DNA of 64,000 nt. It comes from Caulobacteraceae bacterium. Lineage in GTDB: Bacteria; Pseudomonadota; Alphaproteobacteria; Caulobacterales; Caulobacteraceae. Both the position numbers and the translations under genes were made by a program. Below, piece by piece: positions 57,559 to 64,000 of this stretch. The notes below the pieces were generated by a model that saw only the letters and a program-made list of their open reading frames with translations, was not told the origin of the DNA and searched no databases. Every line of letters starts with the position of its first letter. Within the stretch, counting starts at the first letter, position 1. The stretch lies in contig JARLIQ010000112.1 of the NCBI GenBank assembly GCA_031291645.1, positions 1 to 64,000 of the forward strand, written 5' to 3'.

Positions 57559-58776
57559 CTATTCGGCCGCGTCGGGCTTCTTGTTCAGGCCCATGGCCTC
57601 CAGGATCTCGGGACGGATGTTCTCGGTGCCCTTTTCCTGGATGTGCTGGGCGACGCGCATGCCGACGGCCATGCGGGCCTGGCCGATGAAGGTCTCGCGG
57701 TTGTCCTTGGCCCAGTTCAGCGAGTGCTCGCGGTTGACGTTCAGGGCCTGGAAGCGCGGGAAGACGTAGCGGGCCATCAGTTCGTAGGACTTCTTCTTGG
57801 CCTCCCATTCGGCCCAGTTGTGGTCCATGAACAGGAAGCAGCCGAAGCCGCCGGACTGTTTCTCCAGCCGCTCGATCTGGGCCGCCGCGTCGTCCGGATC
57901 GCCGATCACGGCCAGGCCCGAAGCGATCAGCTGGTCGATCGGATCGCCCGCGCCGTCGGCCACCAGCGGCAGGGCGGCGACTTCGCGGAAGTAGAACATC
58001 CATTGCTCCAGGCCGTGGGCGACGTCGGCCCGGGCCTGCTCGCGCGTCGCGGCGATGTGCATCGGCCCGACCAGCCGCCAGGCGGCGCGGTCCATGGTCT
58101 TGCCGCTCTCGCGCGCCTTCTCCTCGGCGATCGCCCAGTTGGTGGCCAGGGCGTTGAAGCCGCCGGCCGAGGTCGCGCCGATCGACAACAGGCCCAGGCC
58201 GTGCCGCCCGGCCGCCGTCGCCCCGGTGGGCGAGACCTGGCTGGCCGCCGCGATCTCGACCGAGGGCCGGGACCAGGGCGTCATCTGCAGGTGGGCGTCG
58301 CACAGTTCGAACCAGTCGGACTTGTGGGTGACGATCTCACCGCGCAGCAGGCGCACGATGACCTCCAGCGCCTCGTCCATCCGGTCGCGCTGGGCGGCCA
58401 CCGGGATGCCCATCATGAAGGCGTCCGAGGGCAGCGAGCCGGGCCCGACGCCCAGCATCACCCGGCCGCGGGTGATGTGGTCAAGCTGGTTGATCCGGTC
58501 GGCCAGCATCAGCGGGTGGTGATAGGGCAGGGAGGAGACACCGGTGCCCAGCTTGATGTGGCGCGTGCGCTCGGCGACCGTGGCGATGAACAGCTCGGGG
58601 CTGGCGATCAGCTCGTAGCCGGCCGAGTGGTGCTCGCCGATCCACGCCTCGTCGTAGCCCAGCCTGTCCATCCACTGGACCAGCTCCAGGTCGCGTTCGA
58701 GCGCCAGGGTCGGGTTCTCGTTCAGCGGATGGAAGGGCGCGATGAAGGCGCCGAAACGCATCTTGGGACCCAGCAT
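57559..58776 (-). CDS. Luciferase-like (LLM) flavin-dependent monooxygenase
   Basis: The 405-aa TIM-barrel protein shows MRFGAFIAPFHPLNENPTLA at the start, LGYDEAWIGEHHSAGYELI near residue 35, and LGTGVSSLPYHHPLMLADRI followed by RGRVMLGVGPGSLPSDAFMM. These are bacterial-luciferase-family motifs, closest in style to alkanal or limonene-type monooxygenases. It uses FMNH2 supplied by a separate reductase. The C-terminus is extended (EHSLNWAKDNRETFIGQARM). The substrate is unknown, but the gene is convergent with the BVMO and next to other oxidoreductases. Confidence 0.88.
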   Translation of the reverse strand: MLGPKMRFGAFIAPFHPLNENPTLALERDLELVQWMDRLGYDEAWIGEHHSAGYELIASPELFIATVAERTRHIKLGTGVSSLPYHHPLMLADRINQLDHITRGRVMLGVGPGSLPSDAFMMGIPVAAQRDRMDEALEVIVRLLRGEIVTHKSDWFELCDAHLQMTPWSRPSVEIAAASQVSPTGATAAGRHGLGLLSIGATSAGGFNALATNWAIAEEKARESGKTMDRAAWRLVGPMHIAATREQARADVAHGLEQWMFYFREVAALPLVADGAGDPIDQLIASGLAVIGDPDDAAAQIERLEKQSGGFGCFLFMDHNWAEWEAKKKSYELMARYVFPRFQALNVNREHSLNWAKDNRETFIGQARMAVGMRVAQHIQEKGTENIRPEILEAMGLNKKPDAAE

Positions 58777-58866
58777 GACGGCGTTTCCTCTCGGCTTATC
58801 TCTGTTCGCTTATGAACGCCGGGGCGGCGGGCGACAAGCATGCCCCGGCGTCAGCCGGCCCGGGTC

Positions 58867-59649
58867 TCAGCGCCGCCCGGCGGTGGGGTGGGAGCTGGAA
58901 AGACCGCCGTCGACCACGATCGCCTGGCCGTCGACGTAGGAGGCGTCGTCCGAGGCGAGGAACAGGGCCACCGAGGCGATCTCCTCCGGAGCGCCCGGTC
59001 GCTGCAGCGGGTTGAGCTGGCCGATCCTGTCGGCCGTGCCGCGCTCGCGCGCTCGCTCGAAGATCGGCCGGGTCATGCCCGTCTCGATCAGGCCCGGGCA
59101 GATGGCGTTGACCCGCACGCCGGTGCCGGTCAGCTGCTGGGCGGTGGTCTGCACCAGGTTGATCACCCCGGCCTTGCTGGCCGAATAGGGCACGCCGCCC
59201 GCACCGGACCGCAGGCCCGCCACCGAGGCGGTGCAGATGATCGAGCCCTTGCCGCGCGGGATCATCACCTGGGCCGCGTGCTTGATCGCCAGGAACGGGC
59301 CCACCAGGTTGATCCGCAGCAGCTCCATCCAGTTGTCGGCGGTCAGCTCGAACAGCGGGATCAGGCCGCCGGAGACGCCGGCGTTGGCGTAGCAGACGTC
59401 CAGGGCGCCGTATTCGCCCACCGCCGTCTCGACCGCCTTGGCGACGTCGGCTTCCACCCCGGCGTCGCCGGTCAGGGCGATGGCCTGGCCGCCCACCTGG
59501 CGGATGGCGGCCGCGGTCTCGTTCACCGCCTCCACCCGGTCGACGGCGACCACCTTGGCGCCCTCGGCGGCGAACAGTTTGGCGCTCGCGCGGCCGATGC
59601 CGCTGCCCGCGCCGGTGACCAGGGCCACGCGGCCTTCGAGTCGTCCCAT
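58867..59649 (-). CDS. Short-chain dehydrogenase/reductase
   Basis: The 260-aa classical SDR has [15 protein letters not shown] (cofactor), YANAGVSGG, catalytic Ser in [10 protein letters not shown], and Tyr/Lys in [10 protein letters not shown]. The dinucleotide-binding Asp after strand 2 ([10 protein letters not shown]) indicates NAD preference. An alcohol/ketone interconversion feeding the Baeyer-Villiger enzyme is plausible. It lies 30 bp from the hydrolase and is probably in the same unit as the luciferase-like gene downstream. Confidence 0.92.
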   Translation of the reverse strand: MGRLEGRVALVTGAGSGIGRASAKLFAAEGAKVVAVDRVEAVNETAAAIRQVGGQAIALTGDAGVEADVAKAVETAVGEYGALDVCYANAGVSGGLIPLFELTADNWMELLRINLVGPFLAIKHAAQVMIPRGKGSIICTASVAGLRSGAGGVPYSASKAGVINLVQTTAQQLTGTGVRVNAICPGLIETGMTRPIFERARERGTADRIGQLNPLQRPGAPEEIASVALFLASDDASYVDGQAIVVDGGLSSSHPTAGRR

Positions 59650-59679
59650 CGATGCTTCCTTCTTGATGCGTGTGGCGGG

Positions 59680-60582
59680 TCAGGCCGGCTGGCGCGCGCG
59701 CCGCGCGTTGGCGGCGATGGCCAGGGCCAGGGTCTCGTAGAGGGCCGGCGGCAGGTCGTGGCCCATGCCCTCGATCACCTTCAGCTCCGCGCCCCGGATG
59801 TTGGCCGCGGTGTCCTGGCCGCCCGCCAGCGGCACCAGCGGATCGGCCGCACCATGCACCACCAGGGTCGGGGCCGCGATGGTGTTGAGCCGCGCGCGCC
59901 GGTCGCCGGTCGCGGTGATGGCGGCGATCTGCCGGCCGAAGCCGGCGGGATTGTAGGCCCGCTGGGCCGCCGCCAGGGCCTCGGCGCGCTGCGCCGCCTC
60001 GTCGAACGGAAAGCCGGGGCTGCCGATCACCCGGGCCGAGCGCGCGGAGTGGGCCAGGAAGCCCGCCTCGTCCTCGAACGGGCTGGGCGGGCGCTGGGTT
60101 AGCACGGCCATGGCCTCCGCCGTCGCCGGCGGCAGGCCGGGGTTGCCGGTGTTGGACATGATCGAGGTGAGCGAGAGGGTGCGGTGCGGATGCTCGCTGG
60201 CGATCAGCTGGGCGATCATCCCGCCCATCGAGGCGCCGACGATGTGCGCCCGCTCGATCTCCAGCACGTCCAGCAGGCCGGCGGCGTCATCGGCCATGTC
60301 GTAGAGGGTATAGGGCACGTCCGGCCGCTCGCCGCGGGCGAGCGCCTGCGCCACGGCGTTCAGCTCGGGGACCGGCGCGTCGTCGAAGTGGGTCGAAAGC
60401 CCGACGTCGCGGTTGTCGAAGCGGACCACCCGGAAGCCTTGCGCGGCGATGGTCTCGCGGAATTCCGCTGACCAGCGGACCATCTGCATGCCCAGGCCGG
60501 CGACCAGGAGGATGGTCTCGGCGTCGTCGTCGCCCAGGCTGTCGTACTCGATGCTGATCCCGTTCGCTTCGGCCCTGGCCAT
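59680..60582 (-). CDS. Alpha/beta hydrolase
   Basis: The 300-aa hydrolase has the nucleophile elbow GASMGGM (Ser near residue 114), an acid in VVHGAADPLVP and His in GMGHDLPP, giving a complete triad. The early ILLVAGLGMQMVRWS segment and FDNRDVGLSTHF form the oxyanion region. Family members hydrolyse esters, lactones or C-C bonds. Its position next to a BVMO and dehydrogenases suggests lactone/ester cleavage, as an inference. It is first in the minus-strand cluster, divergent from the aldo-keto reductase. Confidence 0.9.
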   Translation of the reverse strand: MARAEANGISIEYDSLGDDDAETILLVAGLGMQMVRWSAEFRETIAAQGFRVVRFDNRDVGLSTHFDDAPVPELNAVAQALARGERPDVPYTLYDMADDAAGLLDVLEIERAHIVGASMGGMIAQLIASEHPHRTLSLTSIMSNTGNPGLPPATAEAMAVLTQRPPSPFEDEAGFLAHSARSARVIGSPGFPFDEAAQRAEALAAAQRAYNPAGFGRQIAAITATGDRRARLNTIAAPTLVVHGAADPLVPLAGGQDTAANIRGAELKVIEGMGHDLPPALYETLALAIAANARRARQPA

Positions 60583-60743
60583 GAGGTTTCTTCCCTGTTT
60601 GGTTTTGCCCGATCTTGCGGGGCCGGCGCGGCGACGGCAAGCGGCCGTGGCGCGCGCGGCGCCGGGCGCCTAGATTAGTCGAGGACGGCACGGCGGCGGG
60701 GCGCTGGCCGGTTCGCACGCATTCAGCACATGAGGGATCGACC

Positions 60744-61799
60744 ATGAAATATCGGCGACTGGGCCGCACCGGCCTCTACGTGTCCGAACTTTGCCTCGGG
60801 ACCATGACCTTCGGCGGCGAGGGCTCGATCTGGACCGCCATCGGCGGCCTGGGCCAGGACGCGGCGGACGAGATGGTGGGCAAGGCCCTGGCCGGCGGGA
60901 TCAACTTCATCGACACGGCCGACGTCTATTCGTTCGGGGTGTCGGAAAAGCTGCTCGGCCAGTCCTTGAGGAACCTGGGCGTCAAGCGCTCGGACGTGAT
61001 CATCGCCACCAAGGTCTTTGGCCAGATGGGCGAGGGGCCGAACGACCGCGGCGCCTCGCGCGGGCACATCATGGACGGGGTCAAGGCCAGCCTCGACCGG
61101 CTGGGCCTGGATCACATCGACCTCTACCAGATCCACGGCAACGACCCGGTCACCCCGGTCGAGGAGACGCTGCGGGCGCTGGACGACCTCGTCTCCGAGG
61201 GGCTGGTCCGCTACGTCGGCTGCTCGAACTGGGCGGCCTGGAAGATCGCCAAGGCGCTCGGGATCTCGGACCACCGCGGCCAGGCGCGGTTCGAGACCGT
61301 CCAGGCCTACTATTCCATCGCCGGCCGCGACCTCGAGCGCGAGATCGTGCCGATGGCCCAGAGCGAGGGCGTGGGCGTGCTGGTCTGGTCGCCGCTGGCG
61401 GGCGGGCTGCTTTCGGGCAAGTTCGGGCCGGGGTCGAACGGGCCGGAAGGCGCGCGGCGGGTCAGCTTCGACTTCCCGCCGGTGAACCGCGACCGGGCCT
61501 GGCCGTGCGTCGCCGCCATGCGCGAGATCGCCGAGGCGCGGGGCGTCAGCGTCGCCCAGATCGCCCTCGCCTACGTGCTGGCCAAGCCGTTCGTGACCAG
61601 CGTCATCATCGGGGCGCGGCGCATCGACCAGCTGGAGGACAACCTGGCGGCGGCCGAGGTCGAGCTGACGGCCGAGGAACTGGCCCGGCTGGACGAGGTC
61701 TCGACCCTGCCCAGCGAATATCCGGGCTGGATGTTCGAGCGCCAGGGTGCGACGCGCGCGCCTCAGCCCTTCAAGCCGAACCTCGAAGCCCAGCGCTGA
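60744..61799 (+). CDS. Aldo-keto reductase
   Basis: From ATG 60744 the 351-aa TIM-barrel protein begins MKYRRLGRTGLYVSELCLGT. It has the catalytic tetrad regions: Asp/Tyr in FIDTADVYSFGVSEKLLGQS, Lys in IIATKVFGQMG and His in LYQIHGNDP. NADPH-binding residues lie in TSVIIGARRIDQLEDNL. It is similar to the YhdN/Tas-type group that reduces aldehydes and ketones. Its last 37 bp overlap the convergent SDR gene. Confidence 0.92.
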   Translation: MKYRRLGRTGLYVSELCLGTMTFGGEGSIWTAIGGLGQDAADEMVGKALAGGINFIDTADVYSFGVSEKLLGQSLRNLGVKRSDVIIATKVFGQMGEGPNDRGASRGHIMDGVKASLDRLGLDHIDLYQIHGNDPVTPVEETLRALDDLVSEGLVRYVGCSNWAAWKIAKALGISDHRGQARFETVQAYYSIAGRDLEREIVPMAQSEGVGVLVWSPLAGGLLSGKFGPGSNGPEGARRVSFDFPPVNRDRAWPCVAAMREIAEARGVSVAQIALAYVLAKPFVTSVIIGARRIDQLEDNLAAAEVELTAEELARLDEVSTLPSEYPGWMFERQGATRAPQPFKPNLEAQR

Positions 61800-62875
61800 C
61801 GCCGGGTCGGCGGCGCCGGCGGCGGGGGGGCCGCCTCCGCGTCCGCCGGCCGCCGCGCGCCCTTGCTGACCCGCAGCAGGGCGACGCCGGCGGCGATGCC
61901 GGCCAGGACCGCCAGGCCCAAGGTGGCCTTGGGCCGCATCTGGGCGGTGGAATAGAGGCTGGCCTCGCGCACCCCGGCCTGGAACGAGCGCTCGCGCAGG
62001 TCCTGGCCGGGGTGGTGCAGGTTGTCGCCCAGGGCCGCGCGCCGGCCGACCGCGTCGCGTTCCAGCTTCGGCGCGGCCCAGGCCATCAGCGGCTCGGCGG
62101 CGAAGGGCAGCACCGCGTTCAGCGCGCCTAGGAAGCCGCCCGCCGTGCCGACGGTCAGCTCGCGGACGTGGTTGTGCGCGGCGTAGAGGATGGCGTCGGC
62201 CACCAGCGGCGTCGCATAGACCGGCGGCGGGTTGCGCACCGCCACCCCGGTCAGGTTGCGCGCGTGGTCCTTGTAGGGGGTGTCGATCGCCGAGGGCTTG
62301 ATCAGGGTGACCGAGACCGGCGCGTGCTCGGCCATCAGCTCCATGCGCAGCGCCTTGGTGAAGCTGGCGACCGCGGCCTTGGAGGCCGAGCTCACGCCCT
62401 GCAGCGGCAGGGGCAGGTCGCCGAGGGTCGAGCCGATGTTGATCAGGACGCCGCCACCGTCGCGGTCGCGGAAGTGCTCGACCGCCGCCAGCGAGCCGTA
62501 GACCACGCCCCAGTAGTTGGTGTCGAACAGGCGCCGCTGGTCGTCCAGCGGCGTGGCGGAGATCGGGCCGAAGATCGAGACGCCGGCGTTGTTGACCCAG
62601 ACGTCGAAGCCGCCGAAGGCGCTGATCGCCGCCTCGGCGATCGCCCGCACGTCCGCCTCGCGGCCGACGTCGGCCGCGACGATGGCCACCTGGGCGCCCT
62701 TGCCGGCCAGGTCGTCGCGGACCGCCTTCAGGGCCTCCTCGTTGCGCGCCGCCAGCACCAGGCGCACGCCCTTTGCGCACGCGGCGCGGGCCGTCGACAG
62801 CCCGATGCCGGACGTGGCGCCGGTGATCACCATCACCTGCTTGCCGAGGGGCTTGAGCCTCAACCGCTTGCGCAT
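61763..62875 (-). CDS. SDR-family protein with C-terminal membrane-type extension, catalytic Tyr replaced
   Basis: From ATG 62873-62875 the protein is 370 aa. The SDR core has ITGATSGIGLSTARA near residue 18, WVNNAGVSIFG near 95 and catalytic Ser149 (INIGSTLG). The Y-x-x-x-K motif reads Ser162-x-x-x-Lys166 (QGVSSASKAAV), so the proton-donating Tyr is missing. After residue ~300 comes a hydrophobic segment (LGLAVLAGIAAGVALLRV) and a Pro/Ala/Arg-rich tail. Related long SDRs with a C-terminal TM segment usually keep the Tyr. It may be inactive, regulatory, or use a different mechanism. Confidence 0.85.
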   Translation of the reverse strand: MRKRLRLKPLGKQVMVITGATSGIGLSTARAACAKGVRLVLAARNEEALKAVRDDLAGKGAQVAIVAADVGREADVRAIAEAAISAFGGFDVWVNNAGVSIFGPISATPLDDQRRLFDTNYWGVVYGSLAAVEHFRDRDGGGVLINIGSTLGDLPLPLQGVSSASKAAVASFTKALRMELMAEHAPVSVTLIKPSAIDTPYKDHARNLTGVAVRNPPPVYATPLVADAILYAAHNHVRELTVGTAGGFLGALNAVLPFAAEPLMAWAAPKLERDAVGRRAALGDNLHHPGQDLRERSFQAGVREASLYSTAQMRPKATLGLAVLAGIAAGVALLRVSKGARRPADAEAAPPPPAPPTRRQRWASRFGLKG

Positions 62876-63044
62876 GACCGTCCTCATCAACCTCGCGCGC
62901 CCCCGACGCACGCCCTAGAGCATGTCAGGGTCAGAATTCCAAGACTCGGAGGCTTGAACCGGTTCCACGGTCCAGCCCCGGGCCCATTTGCACCTTCAGG
63001 TGTGAAGCGGGCGTTTCGGCCGCGACGGGACGGCCGGCGGCGGT

Positions 63045-64000
63045 TCAGCGCGGGCTGATGGCCGCCGAGGACACCCAGCCGCGGTTGCCGTTCTCGTCGT
63101 CGACCTCCCACCAGACGCCGTCGCGATGGCCGGTGGGGTAGACCAGGTCGCCCGGCGCGAAGGTCCGCACCGGCTTGGCCCGCGGCGAGGGCTGGTCACG
63201 CATGGTGATCGGCTCCTTCACCGAATAGGCCTGGATGCCGGCGTTCTCCGACGCCGAGCCGGGTTCCGGCGCGGCGTTGCTCTGCATGTAGTGGACCAGG
63301 TCGATGAAGGCGTTGAAATAGGCCGCGGTGATCACCTTGCCGATGTCGGTGTTGGAATAGCCGCCGCCGGCCAGGGCCGCGAAACCGCTCCAGCCGCCGC
63401 CGGCGCCCCCGGCCCCGAAGGAGATGTCGGTCTTCTTGGCCGCGCCTTCGGCGACGTAGAGCTGCTCGGTGGTCCGCGCGTCGGTCAGGGTGATCAGCAC
63501 CTGGGCCTCGGACCGCTTGGTCTTGACGCTGCCGGCCAGGGCGCCCCAGCCGCCCGGCAGGAAGCTGCCGGCCGCCGCGCCGATGTTGTTGCCGCCGGAA
63601 TCGGTGTTGGAGTTGGCGATGTCCGGCACCAGGAAGTAGTCGGCCGACGCCACCTGGCCGCGCCCGACGTTGGAGCCGCGGCGCAGCTCGCCCGACTGGG
63701 CCAGGCCTTCTTCCTGGTTGTGCATCTCAAGCCCGCCGGCGCGGTCGACCATGCGCAGGCAGCCCGAGCGCGAGGCGAACAGCTTGAGCAGGGTCTCGGG
63801 ACTGGAGAGGTTGTAGCTGAGCCACCAGCGGTTCTCCGGCTCCTTGACCGCGGCGGTGCCGAGGGCGTGGTCGCAGTGGGGCAGTTCGGGCGTCAGGGCG
63901 TTCTTCGGCTGGCCCTTGTCCATGCCGTATTGGGCGCTGGCCGGACCGGCGGCCGCGAGACCCGCCACCATGCCCAGCATGGCGGAAGCCAAAGCAAAGC
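63045..64000 (-). CDS. CsgG-like secreted protein with C-terminal bacterial SH3 domain (5' end outside window)
   Basis: The frame runs to the right edge, so the first residues of the signal peptide (ALASAMLGMVAGLAAAGPAS, cleaved near AQYG) are outside. The mature protein has a CsgG-type region: VGRGQVASADYFLVPDIANS, then SEAQVLITLTDARTTEQLYV and SNTDIGKVITAAYFNAFIDL. An SH3_3-type domain follows, with YSVKEPITMRDQPSPR, VWWEVDDENGNRGWV and SSAAISPR at the end. CsgG proteins form outer membrane export pores or are periplasmic relatives; the SH3 domain could bind peptidoglycan. There are no curli subunits in the window. Confidence 0.78.
   Translation of the reverse strand, partial: FALASAMLGMVAGLAAAGPASAQYGMDKGQPKNALTPELPHCDHALGTAAVKEPENRWWLSYNLSSPETLLKLFASRSGCLRMVDRAGGLEMHNQEEGLAQSGELRRGSNVGRGQVASADYFLVPDIANSNTDSGGNNIGAAAGSFLPGGWGALAGSVKTKRSEAQVLITLTDARTTEQLYVAEGAAKKTDISFGAGGAGGGWSGFAALAGGGYSNTDIGKVITAAYFNAFIDLVHYMQSNAAPEPGSASENAGIQAYSVKEPITMRDQPSPRAKPVRTFAPGDLVYPTGHRDGVWWEVDDENGNRGWVSSAAISPR

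Noticed and set aside
62918..62945. GAGCATGTCAGGGTCAGA fragment resembling the palindromic repeats near 49.9 kb
   Set aside because: Only one arm is visible and no matching partner is nearby, so it was not listed as a repeat.

Overview
The window is about 64 kb of very GC-rich bacterial chromosome whose gene content points to an alphaproteobacterium of the Caulobacterales (Caulobacter or Phenylobacterium type). The signs are a PleC-type histidine kinase next to pepN, a methionine synthase split into two ORFs, a cycHJKL-type cytochrome c maturation block followed by degP, a two-component pair and glnE, a GTTC-N7-GTTC LexA box, TTAA-N7-TTAA CtrA-like boxes and a possible EcfG-type promoter. Genus is an inference; no rRNA or tRNA gene was seen.

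Region 1 (1-6.4 kb) is the accessory part. The 3' end of smc is followed by a convergent gene that has been split by an IS1595-family element (1609-4097). The element has 22-bp imperfect terminal inverted repeats and a perfect 8-bp target duplication (GGCGTGAG). It carries a transposase plus three passenger genes: a coiled-coil membrane protein, a 57-aa protein and a RusA-like protein. The insertion lies directly after the ATG of the host gene. The stranded 5' end keeps a TTGACA box and a LexA box that abuts the start codon, so a probably SOS-controlled, possibly leaderless gene was separated from its promoter. A secreted protein, a small Mrr-N-like winged-helix protein and a phage-type methyltransferase-like gene follow, in lower-GC sequence.

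Region 2 (6.4-15.3 kb) is a methionine operon read on the minus strand: an ArsR-methyltransferase fusion (SahR-like), metF, metH N-part and metH C-part, all overlapping by a few bases. A 22-bp palindrome sits directly before the regulator. A 2-hydroxyacid dehydrogenase, a GNAT protein and the ABC-F protein EttA lie upstream.

Region 3 (15.4-26.2 kb) has a small CsbD stress protein, a pair of acyl-CoA dehydrogenases, a frameshifted GIY-YIG remnant among REP-like hairpins, pepN, pleC, and an ECF sigma / anti-sigma / CnrX-like membrane trio whose sigma gene starts inside a 15-bp tandem repeat.

Region 4 (26.3-43.4 kb, minus strand) holds ccmI-ccmE-ccmF-ccmH, degP, a FeuP/FeuQ-like pair and glnE, then a second two-component pair with a PepSY protein, a DnaJ-like co-chaperone and YcgN.

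Region 5 (43.4-55.4 kb) holds a class A penicillin-binding protein translationally linked to a Uup-like ABC-F ATPase, a membrane-bound M28 peptidase, two palindromic intergenic repeats, a three-gene NMT1/SsuA-type ABC importer, a DUF2336 protein and a TPR-like protein preceded by CtrA-like boxes.

Region 6 (55.7-64 kb) is an oxidoreductase cluster: Baeyer-Villiger monooxygenase, luciferase-like monooxygenase, SDR, alpha/beta hydrolase, aldo-keto reductase and a C-terminally extended SDR that lacks the catalytic tyrosine. It would suit degradation of a cyclic ketone or terpenoid-like compound. A CsgG-like protein with an SH3 domain runs off the right edge.
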